12,052 bases of DNA from Pseudomonadota bacterium (GCA_023399105.1 JAEWQT010000233.1:1-12052), one strand, 5' to 3'. Shown: positions 1 to 7,251, counted from the stretch's first letter. Numbers and translations are program-made. Notes: generated by a model not told the origin, from the letters alone.

Positions 1-691
1 CCGCCAGAGCCTCCAGCTGTTCCAGCGTCAGCATCTGGCCGCTGTGAAACGGGCCACACTGGGTACGATGCAGACGGCTGACGTAAGCGCCACAGCCAAT
101 GGCCTGGCCAATGTCTTCCACCAGAGTGCGGATGTAGGTGCCTTTGGAGCAGCGTACGGACAAATCCAGCTCCTGCGGCCGCACATCCTGCAACAGCAGT
201 TCATGAATGGTGATAACACGGCGTTTTTTATCGGCCACCGCCTGTATCTCGTCCGCACTCATGCCCTGACGGGCCAGTTCGTACAGCGGTTTGCCATCCA
301 GTTTGAGGGCCGAAAACATCGGTGGCACCTGTTCCACCTCGCCACGGAAGCGGTCCAGCAAGGGTTCCAGTTGCTGGCGGTTCAGTTCTGGTACCGGCGC
401 AGTTGCAACTACTTCGCCTTCGGCATCACCGGTGGAACGGATTTCCCCCAGTCGCGCGGTGGTATCGTAGGCTTTGTCGGCATCCAGCAGCAGTTGCGAC
501 AGCTTGGTGGCCTCGCCCAGGCAGATCGGCAACACACCGCTGGCCAACGGGTCCAGCGCACCGGTATGGCCGGCTTTCTGCGCGCCAAACAGATGCTTAA
601 CCCGCTGCAATACCTGATTAGACGATAACCCCAGCGGTTTGTTGATCACCACAATGCCACTGACGGCACGGCCTTTTTTTGTCCGTGCCAT
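1..691 (-). CDS. truB: tRNA pseudouridine(55) synthase TruB, 3' end cut by window
   Basis: TruB converts U55 of the T-loop of most elongator tRNAs to pseudouridine and also helps tRNA folding in the cytoplasm. The visible 230 residues begin [19 protein letters not shown]. They carry the family's catalytic block [12 protein letters not shown] (residues 41-52) with the nucleophile Asp47, the [11 protein letters not shown] block (72-82) with the active-site Tyr75, and [10 protein letters not shown] (181-190) with the conserved Arg188. The stretch after ARQGM (140-144) runs through [14 protein letters not shown], a few residues longer than in E. coli. Homologues are about 300-315 residues, so roughly the last 75 lie outside the window. 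The ATG sits two bases after the rbfA stop, which implies translational coupling; GAGCCGCAGG in the end of rbfA may act as ribosome binding site. It is the last visible gene of the rimP-nusA-infB operon. Confidence 0.96.
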   Translation of the reverse strand, partial: MARTKKGRAVSGIVVINKPLGLSSNQVLQRVKHLFGAQKAGHTGALDPLASGVLPICLGEATKLSQLLLDADKAYDTTARLGEIRSTGDAEGEVVATAPVPELNRQQLEPLLDRFRGEVEQVPPMFSALKLDGKPLYELARQGMSADEIQAVADKKRRVITIHELLLQDVRPQELDLSVRCSKGTYIRTLVEDIGQAIGCGAYVSRLHRTQCGPFHSGQMLTLEQLEALA

Positions 692-693
692 GC

Positions 694-1104
694 TTATGCC
701 TGCGGCTCACCCGCCTCGTCATCAGGATGACGGGCCTTGTCTTCATCGCGCGCCTGCTTGATCAGGCTGGTCAGGTGCATACCGCGTTCGATGGTTTCAT
801 CGTAGTGAAAACGCAGGTGGGGGATGACGCGGGTACGCATAAATTTCGCCAGTTCCGTACGCAGGAAACCGGCCGCATCGTTAAGAATTTTCTCGGTCTG
901 GCGACGAATGCTCTCATCGCTTTCGCCTTTAGCCCCCATCACGGTGAAATAAATATCGGCATACCCCAGGTCTTTAGCGACCTTAACGTAGTTGAGGGTG
1001 ACCATGCCGAGGCGCGGATCTTTCATCTGAAACTGGATCATCTGCGCCAGATCCCGCTGCATCTGGTCACCCAGACGCGAGGTACGGCTGTATTCTTTTG
1101 GCAT
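694..1104 (-). CDS. rbfA: 30S ribosome-binding factor RbfA
   Basis: RbfA is a small single-KH-domain protein that binds immature 30S subunits near the 5' end of 16S rRNA (helix 1), is needed for late 16S processing, and is a cold-shock adaptation factor in E. coli. The product is 136 residues (E. coli 133) and starts [20 protein letters not shown]. It has the typical [18 protein letters not shown] segment (19-36), [13 protein letters not shown] (45-57) and the [13 protein letters not shown] helix (77-89). The C-terminal tail is acidic. The reading frame extends 14 codons further upstream, but the chosen ATG is the one preceded by GGGAG six bases away and it matches the family start. It lies 80 bases after infB, with a stem-loop in the gap, and its stop is two bases before truB. 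Confidence 0.95.
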   Translation of the reverse strand: MPKEYSRTSRLGDQMQRDLAQMIQFQMKDPRLGMVTLNYVKVAKDLGYADIYFTVMGAKGESDESIRRQTEKILNDAAGFLRTELAKFMRTRVIPHLRFHYDETIERGMHLTSLIKQARDEDKARHPDDEAGEPQA

Positions 1105-1145
1105 TGTTTGCTCCCGGGCCCTGGCCCTGTCGTGCAGAGACGGCA

Positions 1146-1166
1146 AAGCCCGGCAGAACCGGGCTT
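1146..1166 (-). other. infB-rbfA intergenic stem-loop, weak terminator or processing site
   Basis: A perfect 8-bp inverted repeat, AAGCCCGG and CCGGGCTT, with a 5-base loop sits in the 80-base gap between infB and rbfA. In the minus-strand transcript the stem is GC-rich but is followed only by U-G-C-C, so the U-tract is too short for an efficient intrinsic terminator. It could reduce readthrough into rbfA-truB, protect the infB 3' end, or be an RNase site. The structure is directly visible; the role is inference. Confidence 0.6.
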
Positions 1167-1184
1167 CGCTGTGCAGTTAACGGC

Positions 1185-3698
1185 TTACAGCGTACGTGCG
1201 ATTTCGCGTACGTCGAAGACTTCAATCTGGTCGCCCGGGCGGACGTCCTGATAGTTCTTCACACCGATACCACATTCCATGCCCTGACGGACTTCGGCAA
1301 CGTCATCTTTGTAGCGACGCAGGGATTCCAGCTCGCCTTCATAGATCACCACGTTGTCACGCAGTACACGGATTTTCTTGTTACGGTAGATTGTGCCGTC
1401 AACCACCATACAACCAGCAATCTGGCCGAATTTCGGTGAGTTGAACACATCACGCACTTCCGCCACACCGGTGATTTCTTCACGCAGCTCAGGCGCCAGC
1501 AGACCGGCCATGGCTTGCTTAACATCGTCGAGCAGGTCGTAAATCACGCTGTAGTAGCGCATGTCGACCCCGCTGTTTTCCACCAGTTTCTTGGCGGCGT
1601 TGTCGGCACGCACGTTGAAACCAAACACGACGGCACTGGCCGCAACCGCCAGGCTGACGTCAGTTTCGGTGATACCGCCCACGCCGGAGGCGATGACGTT
1701 CACTTTCACTTCTTCCGTGCCCAGTTTCTGCAGCGACGCCACAATGGCTTCCAGCGAACCACGTACGTCGGTTTTAACCACCACGTTGAGGTTGGCCACC
1801 TGACCATCGCCCATACCGGCAAACAGGGCGTCCAGCTTGGCCGCCTGCTGGCGCTGCTGAACCTGTTCACGCAGTTTGGTTTCACGGAATTCCGCCACTT
1901 CACGGGCTTTCTTCTCGCTCTCCACCACCATGAAGTTATCACCGGCGTCCGGAGTACCGTTCAGACCGAGGATTTCCACCGGAATCGACGGGCCGGCTTC
2001 GCCAACCTGTTCACCGTTTTCATCCAGCAGCGCACGGGCACGACCGTAGCAGGTACCAGCCAGTACGATATCGCCTTTTTTCAGCATACCGTTTTGCACC
2101 AGCAGGGTAGCCACCGGACCGCGGCCTTTATCCAGACGCGATTCCACCACCACACCCTGACCCGGGCCGGTGAAATGGGCTTTCAGCTCCAGAATTTCAG
2201 CCTGCAGCAGCACCGCTTCCAGCAGATCATCAATACCGGCACCGGTTTTGGCCGATACGCCGATAAAGGGTACCTGACCACCCCAGTCTTCCGGCACCAC
2301 GTTGCGGGCAGCCAGTTCGTTCTTAACGCGATCAATATCGATGGTGTCTTTATCGATCTTGGTCATCGCCACCACAATCGGCACACCAGCAGACTGAGCG
2401 TGCTGAATGGCTTCAATGGTTTGCGGCATCACGCCGTCGTCGGCAGCAACCACCAGAATGACCACGTCAGTAGCCTGCGCACCACGGGCACGCATGGCGG
2501 TAAATGCAGCGTGACCGGGGGTATCCAGGAAGGACACCATGCCATGGCCGGTTTCCACATGGTACGCACCGATGTGCTGGGTAATACCACCGGCTTCGCC
2601 GGTTGCCACGCGGGTACGACGAATGTAATCGAGCAGCGAGGTTTTACCGTGATCAACGTGACCCATTACGGTCACCACCGGCGCACGCGGCTGTTCTTCG
2701 CCACTGTACGTGACGGCATCGGTAACATCCTGCTCCAGCTGGTTGTCAGCAATCAGTTTGGTGACTTTGTGACCCATTTCTTCCACCACCAGGGTGGCAG
2801 TATCCTGATCCAGAATCTGGTTGATGGTCGCCATCACGCCCATCTTCATCAGGGTTTTGATCACTTCACCGGCTTTTACCGCCATTTTTGCCGCCAGATC
2901 ACCCACGGTGATGGCTTCCGGCAGTTCTACTTCGTAGATCACCGGAGCGGTCGGACGGGTAAAGGCGTGTTCATTAGCCTGGCCACGACCGCCACGACCC
3001 GGCTTGGCTTTGCCTTTGCCGGCACCGCTGCGACGCAAACGGCCGCCACGGTTATCGTCATCATCACGGAAACGGCTGTCTTCACGCTGATCAACGCGCT
3101 TCTTATCCACCGCCTTGTTGGCTTTTTTACGGCCTTCTTCCTGGCGGGCGGCAGCGGCTTCGGCTTCAGCACGTTTCTGCGCGGCATCTTCTTCCACGCT
3201 GACCGGTGCGGCTTTGGCTGCCGGTTTGGTGTTCGCCTTCGGACGCTCGTCTTCAGCACGGACAGCAACAACCTCTGCCACCGGCTCGGCAGCCGGTGTT
3301 TCTGGTGCGGCAACCGGTGCAGCAGCGGCTGCTGCAGCCTGTGCTTCTGCTTCCAGACGCGCAGCTTCTTCAGCAGCGGCTTTTTCCGCTTCCTGATCCA
3401 GCTCTTCACGTTTTACATAAGTACGCTTTTTACGCACTTCAATGGCCACGGCTTTTTTACCGCCCTGACCGGTTTTCAGCGTGGTGGTCACCTTACGCTT
3501 CAGTGTAATCTTGCTGGGTGTTGCAGCGGCGTCACCATGGCTTTTCTTCAGGTGCAGCAGCAGCGCTTGCTTCTGTTCATCCGAAACTTTCTGATCGGCC
3601 GAGGTCTGTGGCAACCCCGCATCTTTCATCTGGGCCAGCAGCCGCTCAGCGCTGGTCCCTACCACGTCGGCGAGTTCTTTAACCGTTACATCTGCCAT
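1185..3698 (-). CDS. infB: translation initiation factor IF-2
   Basis: IF2 is the GTPase that brings fMet-tRNA to the 30S subunit and promotes 50S joining. The 837-residue product starts [20 protein letters not shown] (IF2 N-terminal module, about 1-52). It continues through a long Ala/Glu/Lys-rich linker (about 95-200), a basic Gly/Arg stretch (217-240) and a second IF2_N-like module (262-315). The G domain follows: G1 GHVDHGKT (346-353), switch I around [10 protein letters not shown] (370-379), G3 DTPGH (392-396), G4 TKID (446-449) and G5 SAKTG (482-486). Domains II, III and C2 fill the rest, ending REIARTL. G4 normally reads NKID; here codon 446 is ACC (Thr). The ATG follows AGGAGAAACGT, a strong ribosome binding site. 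It lies 26 bases downstream of nusA in the same operon. Length is close to pseudomonad IF2. Confidence 0.97.
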   Translation of the reverse strand: MADVTVKELADVVGTSAERLLAQMKDAGLPQTSADQKVSDEQKQALLLHLKKSHGDAAATPSKITLKRKVTTTLKTGQGGKKAVAIEVRKKRTYVKREELDQEAEKAAAEEAARLEAEAQAAAAAAAPVAAPETPAAEPVAEVVAVRAEDERPKANTKPAAKAAPVSVEEDAAQKRAEAEAAAARQEEGRKKANKAVDKKRVDQREDSRFRDDDDNRGGRLRRSGAGKGKAKPGRGGRGQANEHAFTRPTAPVIYEVELPEAITVGDLAAKMAVKAGEVIKTLMKMGVMATINQILDQDTATLVVEEMGHKVTKLIADNQLEQDVTDAVTYSGEEQPRAPVVTVMGHVDHGKTSLLDYIRRTRVATGEAGGITQHIGAYHVETGHGMVSFLDTPGHAAFTAMRARGAQATDVVILVVAADDGVMPQTIEAIQHAQSAGVPIVVAMTKIDKDTIDIDRVKNELAARNVVPEDWGGQVPFIGVSAKTGAGIDDLLEAVLLQAEILELKAHFTGPGQGVVVESRLDKGRGPVATLLVQNGMLKKGDIVLAGTCYGRARALLDENGEQVGEAGPSIPVEILGLNGTPDAGDNFMVVESEKKAREVAEFRETKLREQVQQRQQAAKLDALFAGMGDGQVANLNVVVKTDVRGSLEAIVASLQKLGTEEVKVNVIASGVGGITETDVSLAVAASAVVFGFNVRADNAAKKLVENSGVDMRYYSVIYDLLDDVKQAMAGLLAPELREEITGVAEVRDVFNSPKFGQIAGCMVVDGTIYRNKKIRVLRDNVVIYEGELESLRRYKDDVAEVRQGMECGIGVKNYQDVRPGDQIEVFDVREIARTL

Positions 3699-3724
3699 AC
3701 GTTTCTCCTATGCCGAGCCAATAA

Positions 3725-5221
3725 TTAGACGTTGCCCTCAAACCAGGGCTTGCGCGCGGTCATAATCAGCTCCGCGGCTTTTTCTTCAGTCATATTTTCA
3801 ATATCCAGCAGGTCGTCGATGGATTGCTCGGCAAGATCTTCCATCGTACAGATACCTTTACTGGCCAGAACCAGCGCCAGATGTTTATCCATACCTTCCA
3901 TTGTCAGCAGGTCTTCAGCCGGTTCGGCTTCTTCCAGCTTTTCTTCGGAGGCAATTGCACGGGTCAGCAGCACGTCTTTGGCACGGTTACGCAGTTCGGT
4001 AACGATGTCTTCATCCAAACCGTCGATCGCCAGCATTTCGTCCAGCGGCACGTAGGCAATTTCTTCCAGGGTGGTAAAGCCTTCTTCCACCAGCAACGTC
4101 GCCAGGTCTTCTTCCACATCCAGTGCCTTGATGAAGCTGTCAATGTAACCAGAAGCTTCCTGGTTTTGTTTTTCAACGGCTTCATCTTCGGTCATGACGT
4201 TGATTTCCCAACCCGTCAGTTCGGACGCCAGACGGACGTTCTGACCACCACGACCAATGGCCTGCGCCAGGTTATCAGACGCTACTGCCACATCCATGGT
4301 GTTGGTTTCTTCATCCATAATAATCGACGCCACATCGGCCGGAGCCATGGCGTTGATCACCAGCTGCGCCGGGTTGTCATCCCACAGCACGATATCAATG
4401 CGCTCATTGCCACCCAGTTCGTTGGTAACCGCTTGCACGCGGGCGCCACGCATACCGACACAGGCGCCGACCGGATCAATACGCTTATCGTTGGTTTTTA
4501 CGGCAATCTTGGCACGGGAACCCGGATCACGGGCGGCGCCTTTGATTTCGATAACTTCTTCGGCAATTTCCGGCACTTCAATACGGAACAGCTCAATCAG
4601 CATTTCCGGACAGGTACGGCTAAGCATTAATTGCGGACCACGGTTTTCCGGACGTACAGAATGCAGAATCGCGCGCACCCGCTCGCTCATGCGGAAAATT
4701 TCCCGGCCGATCAGCTGATCTTTCGGTAGCAGACCTTCGGCGTTGTTACCCAGATCTACAATCACGTTATCGCGGGTTACTTTTTTAACGGTACCGTTAA
4801 TCAGTTCGCCAACGCGGTGCTGATATTGCTCAACGATTTGTGCGCGCTCCGCTTCACGGACTTTCTGCACAATAATCTGCTTGGCAGCCTGGGCAGCAAT
4901 ACGACCGAAATCCGGGTTTTCCACCTCGATTTCGTACACATCACCCGGCTGTAATTTTTCATCAATTTCATGGGCTTCCTGCAGGGTCAGTTCGTCGCCC
5001 AGACCAGGCACCACATCATTGCTGACCACCAGCCAGCTACGGTAGGTTTTGTAATCACCGGTTTTACGATCGATGTCCACACGAATAGTGGCTTCTTCAT
5101 CTTCGTAGCGCTTCTTGGCGGCTGCGGCCAGGGCTGACTCAATAGCTTCAAAAATAATTTCTTTTGAAACGCCCTTTTCGTTAGAAACCGCTTCTGCGAC
5201 CAGGAGAATTTCTTTGCTCAT
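3725..5221 (-). CDS. nusA: transcription termination/antitermination factor NusA
   Basis: NusA binds RNA polymerase near the RNA exit channel, stimulates pausing and hairpin-dependent termination, and takes part in boxA antitermination complexes. The 498-residue protein (E. coli 495) has the RNAP-binding N-terminal domain (1-125), an S1 domain (about 135-200, [20 protein letters not shown]), KH1 with the GMRG loop (256-259) and KH2 with the GRGG loop (323-326). Two C-terminal acidic repeats (about 365-420 and 435-490) follow, the second carrying [17 protein letters not shown]. The two acidic repeats are the proteobacterial form that contacts the RNAP alpha CTD and lambda N. The ATG is preceded by GAGG with an 11-base spacing that includes the end of the short rimP-nusA gap. 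In E. coli NusA represses its own operon; the terminator-rich leader upstream of rimP would suit this. Confidence 0.98.
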   Translation of the reverse strand: MSKEILLVAEAVSNEKGVSKEIIFEAIESALAAAAKKRYEDEEATIRVDIDRKTGDYKTYRSWLVVSNDVVPGLGDELTLQEAHEIDEKLQPGDVYEIEVENPDFGRIAAQAAKQIIVQKVREAERAQIVEQYQHRVGELINGTVKKVTRDNVIVDLGNNAEGLLPKDQLIGREIFRMSERVRAILHSVRPENRGPQLMLSRTCPEMLIELFRIEVPEIAEEVIEIKGAARDPGSRAKIAVKTNDKRIDPVGACVGMRGARVQAVTNELGGNERIDIVLWDDNPAQLVINAMAPADVASIIMDEETNTMDVAVASDNLAQAIGRGGQNVRLASELTGWEINVMTEDEAVEKQNQEASGYIDSFIKALDVEEDLATLLVEEGFTTLEEIAYVPLDEMLAIDGLDEDIVTELRNRAKDVLLTRAIASEEKLEEAEPAEDLLTMEGMDKHLALVLASKGICTMEDLAEQSIDDLLDIENMTEEKAAELIMTARKPWFEGNV

Positions 5222-5240
5222 CTTCTAGCCTCGCTCTGCA

Positions 5241-5699
5241 TTAGTCCTTGAATTGTGGAACAACATGGGCTTTTTCAATCAGTTCAACGGGTAACAGGTA
5301 TTCATGCTCGTCGACAACCAGCACGATGTCCTCCTGTTCCACACCAATTAATTGGCCCTTGAATTTGCGCCGTCCTTCAAACGGCATACGCAGACGCAGC
5401 TCGATAATGTGGTTGGCGTACTGCTGATATTGTTCAATGGTGAACAACGGTCGATCCATGCCGGGAGACGAAACTTCCAGCGTATATTCCTGAGTGATCG
5501 GGTCCTCAACATCCAGCACCGCACTGAGCTGGCGGCTGACTGCAGCACAATCATCAACGTTAATGCCATTAGCATGGTCGATAAAAACGCGCAGCATGGA
5601 CTGACGACCCAGGGCAATAAACTCGAGGCCCCAGAACACGAATCCCATGGATTCGACCACCGGGCGCAGCAGATCGGTTAATTGCGTTTCTTTAGCCAA
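5241..5699 (-). CDS. rimP: ribosome maturation factor RimP, TTG start
   Basis: RimP binds free 30S subunits and supports early assembly steps near the central pseudoknot and S12. With the chosen start the product is 152 residues (E. coli about 150). It reads (M)AKETQLTDLLRPVVESMGF and then shows the family signatures GINVDDC (45-51), LDVEDPI (62-68) and LEVSSPGMDRPL (74-85), followed by the C-terminal SH3-like domain. No ATG exists near the expected N-terminus. TTG at 5697-5699 is chosen because GAGGG lies eight bases upstream and the length then fits. Another in-frame TTG at 5723 would add eight residues that fall inside a terminator U-tract. It is the first protein gene of the rimP-nusA-infB-rbfA-truB operon, 19 bases before nusA. 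Confidence 0.93.
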   Translation of the reverse strand: MAKETQLTDLLRPVVESMGFVFWGLEFIALGRQSMLRVFIDHANGINVDDCAAVSRQLSAVLDVEDPITQEYTLEVSSPGMDRPLFTIEQYQQYANHIIELRLRMPFEGRRKFKGQLIGVEQEDIVLVVDEHEYLLPVELIEKAHVVPQFKD

Positions 5700-5707
5700 G
5701 TATTTTA

Positions 5708-5712
5708 CCCTC
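5708..5712 (-). promoter_or_regulatory. rimP ribosome binding site that fixes the TTG start
   Basis: GAGGG on the minus strand, eight bases before the TTG at 5697-5699. It decides between the two in-frame TTG candidates. The site begins only five bases after the U-tract of the hairpin at 5718-5747 and overlaps the TGA of a possible nine-codon upstream frame (5711-5737). Confidence 0.7.
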
Positions 5713-5717
5713 ACCAC

Positions 5718-5747
5718 AAACAAAAACTGGGCAACATTGTGCCCAGT
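5718..5747 (-). terminator. intrinsic terminator / attenuator directly before rimP
   Basis: The minus-strand transcript has the perfect 8-bp stem ACTGGGCA / TGCCCAGT (5740-5747 with 5726-5733), a six-base loop, and then UUUUGUUU at 5718-5725. Stem, GC content and U-tract together are the standard form of a Rho-independent terminator. It sits inside the leader of rimP-nusA-infB, five bases before the rimP ribosome binding site, so the operon can only be expressed by reading through it. An attenuator role is inferred. If terminator activity is weak, it could instead act on rimP translation. Confidence 0.75.
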
Positions 5748-5769
5748 CCGCTACTGCCTGACGCAGACC

Positions 5770-5793
5770 GGAATCTGCCAGCAGACAGATTCC
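5770..5793 (-). other. leader stem-loop in rimP 5' region
   Basis: A perfect 8-bp inverted repeat GGAATCTG / CAGATTCC with an 8-base loop. There is no U-tract after it, so it is not a terminator. The loop holds CAGCAGA, which can pair with the neighbouring TCTG of the stem and so form a smaller competing hairpin. It lies between two terminator hairpins of the rimP-nusA leader and may be part of a switching leader RNA. Structure visible, function unknown. Confidence 0.55.
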
Positions 5794-5832
5794 TGTAACA
5801 CCCCGGCAAGCCAGCGTGATTGCAGAAAAACA

Positions 5833-5872
5833 ACTACTAAAAAGCCCCTGACTGGAGGGGCTTTTTAGTAGT
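5833..5872 (-). terminator. strong symmetrical terminator hairpin
   Basis: A perfect 17-bp stem (5833-5849 with 5856-5872) around a six-base loop. The core is AAAAAGCCCCT facing AGGGGCTTTTT, so A- and U-tracts flank a GC block on both strands and the element can end transcripts in either direction. On the minus strand it lies after the tRNA terminator and just downstream of the TATAAT box at 5893-5898. It therefore either backs up termination of the tpiA-secG-tRNA transcript or attenuates the rimP-nusA operon, or both. Confidence 0.85.
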
Positions 5873-5892
5873 GCTCTCTGAAAAGCACGCGC

Positions 5893-5922
5893 ATTATAGG
5901 CCCTCAGAACAAAAAAAGCGAA
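5893..5922 (-). promoter_or_regulatory. putative sigma-70 promoter of the rimP-nusA-infB operon
   Basis: The minus strand carries a perfect TATAAT at 5893-5898 followed by GCGCG, a GC-rich discriminator like those of ppGpp-sensitive rRNA, tRNA and translation-gene promoters. The best -35 match, TTCGCT at 5917-5922 with an 18-base spacer, is weak (three of six) and lies inside the stem of the tRNA terminator. The predicted start is near 5886, giving a leader of roughly 187 bases before rimP. I saw no better promoter between this point and rimP. The call rests on motif reading only. Confidence 0.45.
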
Positions 5923-5937
5923 CCATGTTCGCTTTTT
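5911..5937 (-). terminator. intrinsic terminator after tRNA-Leu
   Basis: The minus-strand RNA forms an 11-bp stem AAAAAGCGAAC / GTTCGCTTTTT with a three-base loop and ends in seven U residues (5911-5917). It begins 15 bases after the encoded CCA end of the tRNA and is the natural end of the tpiA-secG-tRNA transcript. Confidence 0.85.
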
Positions 5938-5951
5938 GCTCCCAGAGGAGT

Positions 5952-6037
5952 TGGTGCGGATGGCGAGACTCGAACTCGCACGAGCTAGGCTCACCACCCC
6001 CTCAAGATGGCGTGTCTACCAATTTCACCACATCCGC
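5952..6037 (-). tRNA. leuU: tRNA-Leu (anticodon GAG)
   Basis: An 86-nt class II tRNA with CCA encoded. The acceptor stem is GCGGATG / CATCCGC with discriminator A, and the D-arm contains AATTGGTAGAC. The anticodon stem CCATC / GGTGG encloses loop TTGAGGG, giving GAG at 6001-6003, which reads CUU/CUC leucine codons. A long variable arm forms GAGC / GCTC, and the T-arm is GCGAG-TTCGAGT-CTCGC. It begins 19 bases after the secG stop and has no obvious promoter of its own, so it is probably cut out of the tpiA-secG transcript by RNase P and 3' nucleases. A secG-linked tRNA-Leu(GAG) is also found in E. coli (leuU). Pseudomonads usually have an initiator tRNA gene following it; none is visible here. 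Confidence 0.97.
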
Positions 6038-6056
6038 ACTCAGCGCACCGGTATTG

Positions 6057-6446
6057 TTACTGAGGGGCTTTTTCCAGTACCGGTTCGTCGCCTACTGAGG
6101 CATCCAGTTCAGGAGCATCAGAAGACGGCGCGTATTCTTCCACAACAGGGGCTTCCTGCTCAAGCATTTTAATGACTTCTTCGCTGGGCAGACCCACATC
6201 GGCTGCGCCGGTCGCGCGCTGCTTGGCGTACACCGCCAGCGCCAGGCTGGTCAGGAAAAATGCGGTAGCCAGAATCGCAGTGCTGCGGCTGAGAAAATTA
6301 CCAGAACCACTGCTGCCGAATACGGTTTGCGATGCACCGCTGCCAAAGGAGGCACCGGCATCAGCACCTTTACCCTGCTGAATCATAACGAATCCGATAA
6401 TGCCCAGGGCAATCAGAATGTGCACAACAATAATAATGGATTCCAT
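6057..6446 (-). CDS. secG: preprotein translocase subunit SecG
   Basis: SecG is the small non-essential subunit of the SecYEG channel in the inner membrane and assists SecA-driven export. The 129-residue protein (E. coli 110) has two membrane helices (about 3-21 and 53-73). They are joined by the family's Gly/Ser-rich loop with QQGKGADAGASFGSGASQ (23-40) and FGSSGSGNFLSRST (43-56). The tail after residue 76 is long and acidic and is the part least like E. coli. A further 15 codons are open upstream, but the ATG at 6444-6446 is preceded by AAGGAT and gives the expected N-terminus MESIIIVVHI. The tpiA stop lies ten bases upstream, inside the ribosome binding site region, indicating coupling with tpiA. 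The tRNA-Leu gene follows 19 bases downstream. Confidence 0.95.
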   Translation of the reverse strand: MESIIIVVHILIALGIIGFVMIQQGKGADAGASFGSGASQTVFGSSGSGNFLSRSTAILATAFFLTSLALAVYAKQRATGAADVGLPSEEVIKMLEQEAPVVEEYAPSSDAPELDASVGDEPVLEKAPQ

Positions 6447-6456
6447 AACTATCCTT

Positions 6457-7194
6457 TTACGCCTGACAAATGGCTGAAAATTCAGTGGCATCGAGGGAAG
6501 CTCCTCCGACTAAACCACCATCAATATCGGGCTGCGCAAATAATTCCGCAGCGTTGGCTGCTTTTACACTGCCGCCGTATAAAATTCTTGTCGCTGCTGC
6601 GACCGCAGGGTCTTTTTCCTGCAACAAACCACGGATAAACGCATGCATGGCCTGCGCCTGTTCCGGGGTGGCGGTTTCACCGGTGCCAATGGCCCAGACC
6701 GGCTCGTACGCCAGCACGATATTACGCCAGTCGTAACTGCTTAATTCGCGCAATAACAATTCGAGCTGCTGCGCCACCACAGCCTGCTCACGACCTGACT
6801 GACGTTCGGCCAGAGTTTCACCCACACAGACGACCGCGGTTACGTCATTAGCAAGCAACTGCCGGGTTTTCTCCAGCACCTGCGCATCGGTTTCACCGTA
6901 CAGCGAGCGGCGCTCAGAGTGTCCGACCAGCGCCAGACGACAACCAACATCCGCCAGCATGCCGGCCGACACTTCACCGGTAAACGCACCACTTTCTTCA
7001 CTGGCGACATTCTGGGCGCCAACACGCAAACCGGTACCGGCAACCGCAGCAACAGCCTGAGTCAGATACGGGAAAGGCGGAAACACGGCAACATCGCAGG
7101 AAAACTCTTCCGCGCATAACGCCGCCAACAGAGCGTTCGTCTGCGCCACGGAGGCATTCATTTTCCAGTTTCCGGCAACCAACAAGCGTCGCAT
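6457..7194 (-). CDS. tpiA: triosephosphate isomerase
   Basis: This cytoplasmic TIM-barrel enzyme interconverts dihydroxyacetone phosphate and glyceraldehyde 3-phosphate. The 245-residue product carries all catalytic parts: AGNWKMN (7-13) with Asn9 and Lys11, GHSERR (91-96) with electrophile His92, AYEPVWAIGTG (162-172) with base Glu164 and loop 6, and the phosphate-binding YGGSV (206-210) and DGGLVGGASL (225-234). Length agrees with bacterial enzymes. The ATG follows AGGAC by six bases. A small inverted repeat GTCCT / AGGAC (7200-7218) could pair with this ribosome binding site, though five base pairs may be chance. It is first in a likely tpiA-secG-tRNA transcript, with a promoter-like sequence in the 72-base gap after glmM. 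Its place in this cluster is conserved in pseudomonads and unrelated to glycolytic operons. Confidence 0.97.
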   Translation of the reverse strand: MRRLLVAGNWKMNASVAQTNALLAALCAEEFSCDVAVFPPFPYLTQAVAAVAGTGLRVGAQNVASEESGAFTGEVSAGMLADVGCRLALVGHSERRSLYGETDAQVLEKTRQLLANDVTAVVCVGETLAERQSGREQAVVAQQLELLLRELSSYDWRNIVLAYEPVWAIGTGETATPEQAQAMHAFIRGLLQEKDPAVAAATRILYGGSVKAANAAELFAQPDIDGGLVGGASLDATEFSAICQA

Positions 7195-7222
7195 GAGCAG
7201 TCCTGTATTTCAAAGGACGCAG

Positions 7223-7251
7223 ATACTAGCGAAGATGACTGCCGGAAACAA
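7223..7251 (-). promoter_or_regulatory. putative promoter of tpiA-secG-tRNA-Leu
   Basis: In the glmM-tpiA gap the minus strand has TTGTTT (7246-7251) and TAGTAT (7223-7228) separated by exactly 17 bases. Each matches the sigma-70 consensus partly (three and four of six). The spacing and position, about 30 bases before the tpiA ATG, make it plausible. There is no terminator hairpin after glmM, so readthrough from glmM also contributes. Confidence 0.45.

Noticed and set aside
3290..3350. GCA/GCT-rich low-complexity stretch as a repeat element
   Set aside because: It encodes the Ala-rich linker of IF2, which is low-complexity in many gammaproteobacteria. The codons are mixed and not a tandem DNA repeat.
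1515..3728. 737-codon open frame on the plus strand opposite infB
   Set aside because: It is the exact codon-by-codon mirror of infB: it stays open only because infB uses no TTA, CTA or TCA codons over this span. The translation has no recognisable domain, and the sense product is certain.
3824..4630. 268-codon open frame on the plus strand opposite nusA
   Set aside because: Also the mirror frame of nusA; it falls inside a gene whose product matches NusA throughout.
5871..5888. GTGCT/AGCAC hairpin and boxA-like TGCTTTTCA as an antitermination site in the leader
   Set aside because: Only five base pairs, and a boxA match of seven of nine with a mismatch in the core. Too weak to annotate, though worth remembering if the leader is tested.
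5692..5997. 101-codon minus-strand frame across tRNA-Leu, two terminators and the rimP start
   Set aside because: It would run through a tRNA gene and several terminator hairpins and has no family resemblance.
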